A stretch of DNA of 64,000 nt from Amycolatopsis benzoatilytica AK 16/65 (lineage in GTDB: Bacteria; Actinomycetota; Actinomycetes; Mycobacteriales; Pseudonocardiaceae). Below the pieces are notes generated by a model. It was not told the DNA's origin. It did not search any database and was given only the letters and a program-made list of their open reading frames with translations. Shown piece by piece: positions 52,661-60,995 of this stretch (its first letter is position 1; each line of letters opens with the position of its first letter). A program made the translations under genes and the position numbers. Location: positions 5,234,367 through 5,298,366 of the forward strand of contig NZ_KB912942.1 of the NCBI RefSeq assembly GCF_000383915.1, read 5' to 3'.

Positions 52661-53260
52661 TCACCGCACTGGGAACACCAGATGGGTGACCCGGTCTCCT
52701 TGGACGCAAGCGGTCGGGTTGCCGAGCAGGACGTCCGGCGACGAGAGCCGGCCGAAGAAGGGCCGGTTCCCCTCGCCCATCACCACCGGCACGAGGTCGA
52801 TGGCTACCTCGTCGAGCAGTCCCAGGTCCAGGCACTGCTGGGCGATGGTGCCGCCGGTGACCGCGACGACCCGGTCGCCGGCGAGCTCCTGCGCGGCCGC
52901 GACCGCCGCCTCGACGCCGTCGGTGACGAAGGTGAACGGCGCGTCGGGATGGGCCTCGATCCAGTCTTGCGGGACCCGGTGCGTCACGACGACGACCGGG
53001 ACGTCCATGCTGTGCCGGCCCTGCCAGCCCTGAGTCACGTCGAACAGCGTCCGGCCGCAGATCAGCGCTCCCACTGACGACACCCAGTTCCGCCAGTGCT
53101 GCGCGCTCGCCGGGTTGAGGTGCACGGTGAAGTCGCCGGCCGGGGTCGGGATCGCGACCTCGCCGTTCTGCAGCCAGTCGAACAACCGGCCGATGCTGTT
53201 GTCCTGCTTGGCGACGTACCCGTCGAGGGACATGATGGCGTTCGCTACTACCTTGCCCAT
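52661..53260 (-). CDS. Dihydrofolate reductase/RibD C-terminal-like protein
   Basis: 199-residue NADPH-binding fold of the DHFR-like RibD C-terminal family. NAIMSLDGYVAKQDNSIGRL near residue 7, GRTLFDVTQGW near 68 and AVTGGTIAQQCLDLGLLDEV near 128 are family landmarks. AGGAG precedes the ATG at 53260. Real substrate unknown; not an essential FolA by its divergent sequence. Confidence 0.88.
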   Translation of the reverse strand: MGKVVANAIMSLDGYVAKQDNSIGRLFDWLQNGEVAIPTPAGDFTVHLNPASAQHWRNWVSSVGALICGRTLFDVTQGWQGRHSMDVPVVVVTHRVPQDWIEAHPDAPFTFVTDGVEAAVAAAQELAGDRVVAVTGGTIAQQCLDLGLLDEVAIDLVPVVMGEGNRPFFGRLSSPDVLLGNPTACVQGDRVTHLVFPVR

Positions 53261-53593
53261 GGCTTCTGTCTCCTGACTTGTGCTTCCGTGCTTGCCATCC
53301 CGTCGAACGAGACCAGCGGATTTCGACACGGCTCCCCAGCCGCCTTCCGAGCGGGTACTTTTCGGCGCGCCGCCCGGTAACGCGTGCGCGCAACGCCAGG
53401 CGGCTTCGATCGCGTCCCGAGGTGCGGATTGGCGCCCTTCGCCGGGCCGGGCCGGTCCGGTCCGGGACGCCTTCGCCAGGTGCACCCGAATGAGTGACAG
53501 CGGTACCGAACACCTGTTCTATACACTGGTGGCAGGCGTTTCCCGCTGTTTGACAACTCCATCAAAGACCGAAACCGGACGGCGTCGGCTACC
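53261..53593. other. 333-bp intergenic region
   Basis: Between the DHFR-like gene (leaving on the minus strand) and the cold-shock-domain gene (plus strand). Short open frames on both strands have no ribosome site or recognisable product. The only features seen are the ribosome site of the DHFR-like gene, a LexA-like site at 53508-53519 and a TTGACA near 53547 that lacks a partner -10 at normal spacing. Confidence 0.6.
53508..53519. promoter_or_regulatory. LexA-like (SOS box) candidate
   Basis: GAACACCTGTTC, preceded by C and followed by TATACA. GAAC-N4-GTTC is the core of actinobacterial LexA sites. GTGACA (53494-53499) and TATACA (53520-53525) would bracket it but with a 20-bp spacer, longer than standard. 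Confidence 0.45.
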
Positions 53594-53842
53594 GTGATCA
53601 CGGTGGAGCATCAGGGAAAAGTCGTGCGCTGGGACCGGGAGCGCGGCCTCGGCGTGCTCGAATCGTCCACTGTAGAAGGCCCAGTGTGGGCCCATTACTC
53701 GATGATCGACGAGAACAGCCGCGGCGTGCGCGAAGCTGGCGGGTTCCGCGCATTGGCCGTCGGCGACGAGGTGCGGTTCACCGTCGAGCAGGCGGAACAA
53801 GACGGGTACCACTGGCGCGCGATCTGGATCTGCACCGTCTGA
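53594..53842 (+). CDS. Cold-shock-domain (CspA-like) small protein
   Basis: 82 residues. GKVVRWDRERGLGVLES and VWAHYSMI align with the RNP1/RNP2 strands of a cold-shock domain, but the usual KGFGFI is changed to RGLGVL, so nucleic-acid binding may be altered. The GTG start lacks a strong ribosome site. It overlies no other gene and is convergent with the YdcF gene without any gap. Confidence 0.8.
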   Translation: MITVEHQGKVVRWDRERGLGVLESSTVEGPVWAHYSMIDENSRGVREAGGFRALAVGDEVRFTVEQAEQDGYHWRAIWICTV

Positions 53843-54835
53843 TCAGCGCGCGTACCAGAACAGCAAGAACGGTCCGCCGGCCAGCACGAGCAGCACCAGT
53901 GCGTTCGTCTTCCGGTACTGCAGCAACAACGCCACGAATTCCCGCAGAAACGCGCTCGGCACGAAATAGGACGCCGTCTTCGCGCCGATCACGTTCAGCT
54001 TCAAGCCCAGCTTCCGGGCGAGCACCGCGGTGCGGAACACGTGGTAGTTGTTCGTCACGGCCAGCACCGCGCCGGAAAAGCCGCGCCGGTCCAGCACCGC
54101 GACGCTGAAGCGCAGATTCTCGCCGGTGGTCGTCGCCCGGTCCTCCAGCAGCACTTGATCCGCGGGGACGCCGGCCTCGACCAGGTAGCGCGCCATGGCG
54201 TCGGCTTCCGAGGTCAGTTCGTCCGGGCCCTGCCCGCCGGACACCACCAGCAGCGCCCCTGGCGACCGCTGGTGCACCTGCACCGCCCGGTCGAGCCGGC
54301 TGGCCAGCAAGGGCGGCACCCGGTCGCCAAGCAGGCCGGAACCGAGCACGATGACCGCGTCGGCCCGGGCGAGGCGGTTCACCCGGCTGTACAGGATCGA
54401 GTACAGCATCAACGCCACGAACAGGAAGGCCAGATAACCCGTCACCAGCAGCACCGTCGCGGCCAGCACGAGCAGCCACGGCGGGTCGTTGAGCGCCAGC
54501 GCGCTCACCGAGAGGACGAAAACCGCCAGCAAGCCCAGGCCGGCCAGCAGCGAGAGCAGGTTCGCCAGCCGCCGCCCTTCCCGGCGCAGCATCACCACGC
54601 CGTTGGCGATCAGCGCCCACGGCAGCACCAACGCGGCCAGAGCGCCGGCGATCGCGACGCCGGCGATCACCGCCAGCTGCGCCCATTCGGAGTGCCGCAG
54701 CAAAGACAGCAGCCACAGCCCGGTGAATCCGAGCGCGATCGCGAACCAGATCGCGTTGCCCACCCGCCTCGGCTCGCGCGCGAACCGCACCACGAACACG
54801 AGCACGGAAGCCGCTGCGAACACTCCGGGGATCAT
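53843..54835 (-). CDS. YdcF family (DUF218) membrane protein
   Basis: 330 residues. About five N-terminal hydrophobic helices (1-150) precede a DUF218 domain of the SanA/ElyC/YdcF type: AVIVLGSGLLGDRVPPLLASRL near 160, LLVVSGGQGPDELTSEADAM near 195, VLLEDRATTTGENLRFS near 228 and VTNNYHVFRTAVLARKLGL near 258. Members act in the cell envelope; exact role unknown. Confidence 0.9.
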   Translation of the reverse strand: MIPGVFAAASVLVFVVRFAREPRRVGNAIWFAIALGFTGLWLLSLLRHSEWAQLAVIAGVAIAGALAALVLPWALIANGVVMLRREGRRLANLLSLLAGLGLLAVFVLSVSALALNDPPWLLVLAATVLLVTGYLAFLFVALMLYSILYSRVNRLARADAVIVLGSGLLGDRVPPLLASRLDRAVQVHQRSPGALLVVSGGQGPDELTSEADAMARYLVEAGVPADQVLLEDRATTTGENLRFSVAVLDRRGFSGAVLAVTNNYHVFRTAVLARKLGLKLNVIGAKTASYFVPSAFLREFVALLLQYRKTNALVLLVLAGGPFLLFWYAR

Positions 54836-54929
54836 GATCGAACATTCTGACCGGCCTGCCTGGGCAGCGCTCGTCAGGCGCGGTCGCCGCGCCGGGCCGT
54901 TCCGAGGAGGAGACCGGAAGACTTCTCCC

Positions 54930-55814
54930 TCACAGCGACGCGGTCAGCCCCCGAGCCCGCAGCACCGACCGCTCCAGCGGGCGGAACACGATCAGCTCGA
55001 TCGCCACCCCGACGAACAAGATCAAGAAGATCGCCGCGATCACCTTGGGCATCGAGTTGTACGACGAGCCGTCGTTCAGATACGTCCCCAGCCCGACGCC
55101 GAGGCTCGGCGAGCGCGCGATCAGCTCCGCCGCCATCAGCGACCGCCACGAAAACGCCCAGCCCTGCTTCAAGCCGGCGAGAAACCCGGGCAACGCTGCC
55201 GGCAGCAGGATGTGCCGCGCCGCCGCCAGCCGGCCGGCGCCCATCACCTGGCCGACCCGCGGCAGGATCGGCGGAATCTGGTCGATCCCGGACACCAGGC
55301 CGTTCGCGATCGACGGGACCGAGCCCAGCAGCACGACGAAGTAGATCGCCGCGTCGTTGATGCCGAACCAGATCACCGCGGCGGGCACCCACGCGACCGA
55401 GGGCAGGCTCTGCAACCCGCTCAGCAGCGGTCCGATCGCGGCCCGCACCAGGCGCACCTTGGCCACCAGGATGCCCAGCGGCGTGCCGATCACCACTCCG
55501 GCGGCGAAGCCGAGCGCGGCGCGGTGCACGGACGTCCAGATGAAGCCGAACACCGAACCGTCGGTGACCGTGCTCCAGAATTCCGCCCACACGTCCAGTG
55601 GCGCGGGCAGAGTGGTTTCCGGCCAGAACGCGGCTGCCCACAGGATCTGCCAGATGAGCACCAGCAGCACGAGCGCGCCGAGCGGCGGCAGGAAGCCGCG
55701 CGCGAAGCGGCGGCGCAGCGACGGCGGTCGCGCGGCGGTGGGCGCGTCGAGCCGGTCCAGGCCGGCGCCGACGGCTTCGTCGAGGTCGGGGGCCGCCTGG
55801 TCAGGCTGCGGCAT
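54930..55814 (-). CDS. ABC transporter permease (SsuC/TauC/NrtB type)
   Basis: 294 residues with six or so hydrophobic segments. It has GTPLGILVAKVRLVRAAIGP near 105 and the EAA loop region AARHILLPAALPGFLAGLKQ near 200. It overlaps the ATPase gene by 14 bp. Third gene of the minus-strand sulfonate/nitrate/taurine-type operon. Confidence 0.92.
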   Translation of the reverse strand: MPQPDQAAPDLDEAVGAGLDRLDAPTAARPPSLRRRFARGFLPPLGALVLLVLIWQILWAAAFWPETTLPAPLDVWAEFWSTVTDGSVFGFIWTSVHRAALGFAAGVVIGTPLGILVAKVRLVRAAIGPLLSGLQSLPSVAWVPAAVIWFGINDAAIYFVVLLGSVPSIANGLVSGIDQIPPILPRVGQVMGAGRLAAARHILLPAALPGFLAGLKQGWAFSWRSLMAAELIARSPSLGVGLGTYLNDGSSYNSMPKVIAAIFLILFVGVAIELIVFRPLERSVLRARGLTASL

Positions 55815-56586
55815 GGGTGCTGATCACCTCTCGCAGATCGGCCGTGATCTCCTCGGCCAGCAGTTCCGCGGCAGCGGACGCGACGTCGGTCCACTCGCGC
55901 ACCACACGGCCGGGGCGCGACGAAAGCAGCACCACCCGCTGGCCCAGCCGCACGGCCTCGCGGACGTCGTGTGTCACGAACAGCACCGATGTGCCGGTGC
56001 TGCGCCACACCCGCAACAGTTCGCTCTGCAGCACGTCGCGCGTGATCGCGTCCAGCGCGGCGAACGGCTCGTCCATCAGCAGCAACGCGTTGCCGTCGTC
56101 GCCGCCGACGCGATGGGTGGCCGCCAGCGCCCGCGCCAGCGCGACCCGCTGCCGCATCCCACCGGACAGCTCGTGCGGTCGCTTGCGGGCGGCGTCGCCC
56201 AGCCGGACCAGGTCCAGCAGCTCGGCCGCCTTGTCGCGCCGCTCCGCGCGGCCGAAGCCGGCCAGCCGCAGCGGCAGCTCCACATTGCGGGACGCGGTGA
56301 GCCACGGCATCAACGCGGCCTCCTGGAACATCACCGCGGGCCGCGAAGTGGTGAGCGTAATCCGGCCGGCCGAGGGCCGGTCCAGGCCCGCGACCAGGTT
56401 CAGCAGCGTGCTCTTGCCGCAGCCGGACGCGCCGAGCAGGCAGACGAACTCGCCCGGCGCGACGGTCAGGTCGACACCGTCGAGCGCGGTCACCGCGCCA
56501 CCGGCGGAGCCGAACACCTTGCCGACGCGGTCGAGGTGCACGGCCGCGACGGTGGCGGCGACGGGTCCGGGCAGGGTGGTGGTCAT
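55801..56586 (-). CDS. ABC transporter ATP-binding protein (SsuB/TauB type)
   Basis: 261-residue ATPase: Walker A GASGCGKST near 53, signature LSGGMRQRVALARAL near 140, Walker B LLMDEPFAALD near 168, and FVTHDVREAVRLGQRVVLL near 200. Energises uptake through the overlapping permease. Confidence 0.94.
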   Translation of the reverse strand: MTTTLPGPVAATVAAVHLDRVGKVFGSAGGAVTALDGVDLTVAPGEFVCLLGASGCGKSTLLNLVAGLDRPSAGRITLTTSRPAVMFQEAALMPWLTASRNVELPLRLAGFGRAERRDKAAELLDLVRLGDAARKRPHELSGGMRQRVALARALAATHRVGGDDGNALLLMDEPFAALDAITRDVLQSELLRVWRSTGTSVLFVTHDVREAVRLGQRVVLLSSRPGRVVREWTDVASAAAELLAEEITADLREVISTHAAA

Positions 56587-56611
56587 CGAGGATCGCCTTC
56601 CGGTCGGGACG

Positions 56612-57667
56612 TCACTTGGCCAGCTCGGGCGCGTTCACGGTAGGCAGCTGCTGTGCCTTGAGGACTTCGTTGAGTGGGCCGAAGTCGGCGAACCCCTTCA
56701 GGTCCACGACCTGGTCGACCACGCCCGCGGTTACCGAGTCCTTGGCCAGCTGCGGGAACTGAGCGGGCACCGGGTCGGCGGTCAGCTCGATGTTCGCGAA
56801 CGCGCGGTCGAGCACGGCTGGGCTGAGCGAGCTGCCGGACAGCTCCTTGAGCGCCGCGTTGACGACGGTCTTCGCCTCGGCCGGGTTCCGCTTCGCCCAG
56901 TCGATCGCCTGCAGCTCGCCCTTCAGCAGCGCGCGCACGGTGTCCGGGTGCTGCTTGAGAAACTCGCTACGCACGATCGCCACGGTGCTCGGGAACCGGC
57001 CGTCCGGCCACAGCGACTTCTCGTCGACCAGCACCTTCGCGCCCGCGTCCGCGACCAGCCGCGAGGACCACGGCTCGGGCAGCCAGCCGCCGTCGACCTC
57101 GCCCTTGCGGAACGCGTCGAGCGTCTTCGGGTTGTCCAGGTTCGTCACGTTCACCTGGCCGGTCAGGTGCTTCCCGGCCAGGAACTTCTTGAGCGCGACG
57201 TCCTGGGTGTTGGCCAGCTGCGGCGTCGCGATCGTCTTGCCCTTGAGCTGGTCGACCGAGGTGATGTCCGGTTTCACCACCAGCTGGGCGCCGCCGGTGA
57301 CCGCGCCGGCCACCAGCTGAATCGCGCCCTTGGACTTGGTGAACGCGTTGATGGCCGGCCCGGAGCCGATGAACGCGACGTCCAGCGAGCCGCCGAGCAG
57401 CGCGTTCACCTCGGCCGGGCCGGCGTTGAAGGTCTGCGTGGCGAGCTTCGTCCCGCCCAGGTTCTGTGCGAAGAAATCCTTCTTGACCCCGATCAGAGCG
57501 GGCGTGTGCGTGACGTTCGGGAAGAAGCCGACGCGGACCTCGCCGGCCGCGCCCTCGTTCGTCGCGGCCTCGCCGCGGTCCGCGCGGGAACACCCGGCGA
57601 GCGCTCCGAGCACCGTGAGCGCGGTCAGCGCGGAAGCGATCGATCGAGTTCGCCGAAATGTACGCAC
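56612..57667 (-). CDS. ABC transporter substrate-binding lipoprotein (SsuA/TauA type)
   Basis: 351 residues from the GTG at 57667, which has GGAAAGGG 5 bp upstream; a longer frame is rejected. The lipobox LAGC has the lipidated Cys at residue 26. RVGFFPNVTHTPALIG near 43 and FNAGPAEVNALLGGSLDVAF near 77 are typical of sulfonate/nitrate/taurine receptors. Ligand unknown; an aliphatic sulfonate is the family's usual one. First gene of the operon. Confidence 0.9.
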   Translation of the reverse strand: MRTFRRTRSIASALTALTVLGALAGCSRADRGEAATNEGAAGEVRVGFFPNVTHTPALIGVKKDFFAQNLGGTKLATQTFNAGPAEVNALLGGSLDVAFIGSGPAINAFTKSKGAIQLVAGAVTGGAQLVVKPDITSVDQLKGKTIATPQLANTQDVALKKFLAGKHLTGQVNVTNLDNPKTLDAFRKGEVDGGWLPEPWSSRLVADAGAKVLVDEKSLWPDGRFPSTVAIVRSEFLKQHPDTVRALLKGELQAIDWAKRNPAEAKTVVNAALKELSGSSLSPAVLDRAFANIELTADPVPAQFPQLAKDSVTAGVVDQVVDLKGFADFGPLNEVLKAQQLPTVNAPELAK

Positions 57668-57780
57668 AATAGCCCTTTCCCGGTAAGCAGAACGGAGCGA
57701 GAATGGCACGTTCACCCACCGGGTTGCCTACGCATCCGCATCCCGGGAAATTGCGCGGAATTACTTGACAGCCGCGGGGC

Positions 57781-58806
57781 TCACCTGCTTGTCAGGAGCG
57801 AGACGTCGCCGAACTCGTGCCACAGATACCCGCGCTCCACCGCGGCGTCGTAGGCCCGCTGCACGAGCTTCGGACCCACGACCGCTTCCAGGAGCAGCAG
57901 GTGGGACGCCTCGGGCGCGTGCAGGCCGGTGAGCAATCCGTCCACCGCGCGAGCCGGCCGGTCCGGGCCGAGGACCAGTTCGGTCCACCCGGCCGCGGCG
58001 GTCGCCAGGCCGCCTGGGTCCGTCGCGGATTCGAGCGCCCGCACCGCGGTAGTCCCGACACCGATGACGCGTCCGCCCTGGTCCCGCACCCAATTGACGA
58101 GCGCCGCAGTGGTTGCTGGAACGCGGAACCGTTCGGCGGATGGCGGTTCTCCCGCCTCGGGCGACGAGACGCCGGTGTGCAGCAGCACCGGGGCGAACAG
58201 GATGCCGCGTGCGACGAGCCGGGTCACCAGCTCAGTGGTGAACGGCCGGGCAGCGCTCGGCATTTCCGCCGATCCCGGATCCAGCGCGAACACGGTCTGG
58301 TAGTTCGGCAGCGGCCAGGCGCGCGGAACGTAGCCGTAGCGAATCGGGCGACCGACTTTGGCCAGATAGCGCGCGACGTCGCCTTCCAGGTCGATTTTCG
58401 CGCGCCACAACCGTTTAGCCCCGGCGACCGATGGCTCGATCAAAGTAATTGCCGCGCCCGCGGGCAATGCCAATTGTTCTCCGGGGTGCCCGTCGAGCAG
58501 CGGGCCGCCCGGGGCGCGCAGTTCCGTCACCCAGGTACCGTCGTCGAGTTCAGTGGAAAAATGCACGGTGACCACCTGGTCGCCGCGAATCGCGTCGACC
58601 GCGGCGGGCAGCGTGCCGGAGGTGTTGACCACCAGCAGATCGCCGGGCCGCAGGAAAGAATCCAGGTCCCGGAAAACCGTGTGCCGGATGTTCGCCGGAT
58701 CGGCCGCGAGCAAGCGGACCTCGTCACGGGCCAAGCCGCGGGCCTCCGGCGGTGCGGAGGCGCTGCGGTCGGCGGTCAGGTCGAATCGAGTGCGCGGGAC
58801 GGTCAT
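57781..58806 (-). CDS. QueA-like S-adenosylmethionine:tRNA ribosyltransferase-isomerase homologue
   Basis: 341 residues aligned over the whole QueA fold. FLRPGDLLVVNTSGTLPAA near 50 stands where canonical QueA has GDLLV-N-T-(K/R)-V-PAR, so the Arg-containing substrate loop is changed. VGRPIRYGYV near 130, FAPVLLHTGVSSPE near 205 and GVGTTAVRALESA near 247 match family blocks. No other queuosine gene is nearby. It may modify something other than tRNA queuosine precursor. ATGA overlap with the SDR upstream. Confidence 0.78.
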   Translation of the reverse strand: MTVPRTRFDLTADRSASAPPEARGLARDEVRLLAADPANIRHTVFRDLDSFLRPGDLLVVNTSGTLPAAVDAIRGDQVVTVHFSTELDDGTWVTELRAPGGPLLDGHPGEQLALPAGAAITLIEPSVAGAKRLWRAKIDLEGDVARYLAKVGRPIRYGYVPRAWPLPNYQTVFALDPGSAEMPSAARPFTTELVTRLVARGILFAPVLLHTGVSSPEAGEPPSAERFRVPATTAALVNWVRDQGGRVIGVGTTAVRALESATDPGGLATAAAGWTELVLGPDRPARAVDGLLTGLHAPEASHLLLLEAVVGPKLVQRAYDAAVERGYLWHEFGDVSLLTSR

Positions 58807-59477
58807 GACCGCACCCGCAGGTCCGCCGCCCGGTACCGGCCGCTCGGCGGGCGTTCGGCCAGCAGCCGCAGGAAAGCCGGCACCGCGGTCTCCGGCAGCG
58901 GCCGGTCCGAAATGTCCTCGCCGGGGAAGGCGGCCTGGTGCATGGCCGTGCGCAGGTCACCGGGGTCGACGGCATACACCGCGACCTTCGGGTTCTCGAC
59001 GCCGAGCACGGCGCTGACCTGGTCCAGCGCGGCTTTCGCCGAGCCGTAGCCGCCCCAGCCCTCGTACGGCTCCGCCGCGGCGTCGGAGCTGATGTTCACC
59101 AGCACGCCGTGCGCTGCGGTGAGCGCGGGCAGAAGCAGCCGGGTGAGCGCCAGTGGAGCGAAGACGTTGGTGCGGAAGACAGTTTCCAGCTCGTCCGGCG
59201 GATACTCGGCCAACGGCGGCAACGGGCTCGCGCCGAGCGTGCTGGCATTGTTCACGAGCAGGTCGAGCCGCGGGCCGGCGGCTTCCGCGAGCCGCGCGCG
59301 GTGCGACGGGTCGGTCACGTCGCCGGGCACCGCGGTGAACCCGAGCTCCGCGGCGGCGGCGCGCAGCGGTTCCGGGTCGCGCGCGGTGCCCAGCACTGTC
59401 CAATCGCGACGGACGAGGGCCGCGGCGAGCGCCCGGCCCAGACCGGCGGAGGCGCCGGTGACTACTGCTGCTGGCAT
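58803..59477 (-). CDS. SDR family oxidoreductase
   Basis: NAD(P)-dependent short-chain dehydrogenase, 224 residues. Cofactor motif VTGASAGLGRALAAAL near 5, NNAS near 75 and NISSD plus YGSAK (Tyr-x-x-x-Lys) near 125-145 are intact. GGAGGG lies 3 bp before the ATG at 59477, so a longer upstream frame is rejected. A SoxR/MerR-like box lies about 35 bp upstream, suggesting redox-stress induction together with the QueA-like gene. Confidence 0.9.
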   Translation of the reverse strand: MPAAVVTGASAGLGRALAAALVRRDWTVLGTARDPEPLRAAAAELGFTAVPGDVTDPSHRARLAEAAGPRLDLLVNNASTLGASPLPPLAEYPPDELETVFRTNVFAPLALTRLLLPALTAAHGVLVNISSDAAAEPYEGWGGYGSAKAALDQVSAVLGVENPKVAVYAVDPGDLRTAMHQAAFPGEDISDRPLPETAVPAFLRLLAERPPSGRYRAADLRVRS

Positions 59478-59510
59478 GGTCCCTCCAGAGATAGGCACCT
59501 GCCAGCGTGC

Positions 59511-59534
59511 GACCTCAACCTTACTTGAGGTCAA
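59511..59534 (-). promoter_or_regulatory. SoxR/MerR-type operator-promoter of the SDR gene
   Basis: Minus strand: -35 TTGACC (59534-59529) followed by an 8-bp-arm palindrome (GACCTCAA-N6-TTGAGGTC), then CACGCT (59509-59504) at a 19-bp spacer, the elongated spacing typical of MerR-family promoters. The 18-bp core matches the E. coli soxS SoxR box at 15 of 18 positions. It overlaps the 3' end of the permease gene. Confidence 0.6.
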
Positions 59535-60894
59535 CCGTACGGCGGCCGCGTAGCAGCAAATACGCCACGAGCGAAACGACGAACCCGGCGTAGTAGGCGA
59601 GGTCCGCGCCGTGCAGTGCGGCGGCGACCGGCCCGGTGTAGACGGTCGTGTTCATGAACGGCACCGCAGCCGCGAAGCCGACCACGAACGCGACCAGCGC
59701 GGCCCAGCTCCGCACCGGACGCCGCAACTCGGCCAGCACGTCGACGTCGCGGCCACCGCGGGTGCGGCGCAGCCAGTCCGGTGCCACGACGCCGAGGAAC
59801 GGCGGGATCCAGTAGCTGACCACCAGCAGCACATTCTGGAATTTCGCGGCCAGATCGCCGGTGTGCATCCACAGGATCAGCGCGAACGCCAGCACCGTCA
59901 CGACCACCGCCGAGACCGGCCGCCGCACCCGCACGCCGACGGTCTGCAGGGCCAGCGAGCCGCTGTAATCGTTCATCGCGTTGGACGAGACCGCGGCCAG
60001 CGCGATCACCAGCAACGCCACCGCGCCGAGCACTCCCCCGCCGAGCAGCGTCGCCACCCCGGCCGCGGTCTGGTCGCCCAGCGCGGTGCCGAGCGCGAGG
60101 CCGATACCCTCGCCGAGCGCGTACGACGCGGTCAGGCCGAGCAGGGTGAACCAGAAAACACCGCTCGGCCGGGTCGAGGCGGGCAGATAACGGCTGAAAT
60201 CCGAGGCATACGGCGCCCAGGAAATCGCGAGGCTGAGCGTGATCGTGGAAAACAGCACGACCGCGCCGGCGAAATCGCCGCCGGTCGCGGAATCGGTGAA
60301 GGCGATCGGGTGATCGAGCACCACTTTGACGGCGAGCGCGACGAATGCGACCACCAGCACCACGCTCATCACCGCCTGCACCCGGTGGATCACCGCGTAG
60401 CCGAACACGCCGAGCGTGCACTGCAGCACCAGTACCACGAGCACCGCGGCCCAAAACGGCATGCCGGTCAGCTGTGCCAGCGCTTCACCGCCGAACAGCC
60501 CGACCAGCGCGTCCCAGGCGATCGAGCCGAGCCACTGCACCAGGCCGGGCACCACCACGCCGCGGCCGAACGGAAGCCGGGCGAGCGGCAGCTGGCCGGT
60601 GCCGGTGTGCGGGCCCCAGGTGGACAGCCAGGCAACCGGCAGCGAGCCGATCACGGTGCCGATCAGCGCGACGACGAAGCCAGTGGTGAAGCCGAGTCCG
60701 AGCGTCGCGCCGAGAGTGCCGGTGAACACCGCCGTCATGGTCAGGTTCGGCGCGAACCACACCCCGGCCAGCCGCCACGGGCGGCCGAACCGGTTGGCCT
60801 CCGGAATCGGGGTGATTCCGTGCGTTTCGATCGCGAAATCCCCTGCTCCAGACGGCATCCGGCCGCCGAACACCTCGGCGTCGATCCCGTTCAT
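59521..60894 (-). CDS. NCS1 family purine/cytosine permease
   Basis: 457 residues with 12 hydrophobic segments. THGITPIPEANRFGRPWRLA near residue 24 and WFAPNLTMTAVFTGTLGATL near 46 are NCS1 landmarks, as is ISWAPYASDFSRYLP near 225. Probable importer of cytosine, allantoin or a related nucleobase. AAAGGG lies upstream of the ATG. Its 3' end overlaps the SDR operator. Confidence 0.9.
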   Translation of the reverse strand: MNGIDAEVFGGRMPSGAGDFAIETHGITPIPEANRFGRPWRLAGVWFAPNLTMTAVFTGTLGATLGLGFTTGFVVALIGTVIGSLPVAWLSTWGPHTGTGQLPLARLPFGRGVVVPGLVQWLGSIAWDALVGLFGGEALAQLTGMPFWAAVLVVLVLQCTLGVFGYAVIHRVQAVMSVVLVVAFVALAVKVVLDHPIAFTDSATGGDFAGAVVLFSTITLSLAISWAPYASDFSRYLPASTRPSGVFWFTLLGLTASYALGEGIGLALGTALGDQTAAGVATLLGGGVLGAVALLVIALAAVSSNAMNDYSGSLALQTVGVRVRRPVSAVVVTVLAFALILWMHTGDLAAKFQNVLLVVSYWIPPFLGVVAPDWLRRTRGGRDVDVLAELRRPVRSWAALVAFVVGFAAAVPFMNTTVYTGPVAAALHGADLAYYAGFVVSLVAYLLLRGRRTVDLK

Positions 60895-60995
60895 GCGTTG
60901 CCCTTTCTCCTGGCTGACACGTGAGTCTGGGCCTCCGCTCGCCCGCGCGCCAATATTGTGTGGCGTTCCCGACCCGGCGGCGGCACGATCGGCGG

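Noticed and set aside
53261..53593. Small protein gene in the 333-bp gap
   Set aside because: Open frames exist on both strands but none has a ribosome site, plausible composition or recognisable domain.
57781..58806. Standard queA of a queuosine operon
   Set aside because: No tgt or que genes are adjacent and the substrate loop differs, so the symbol was withheld.
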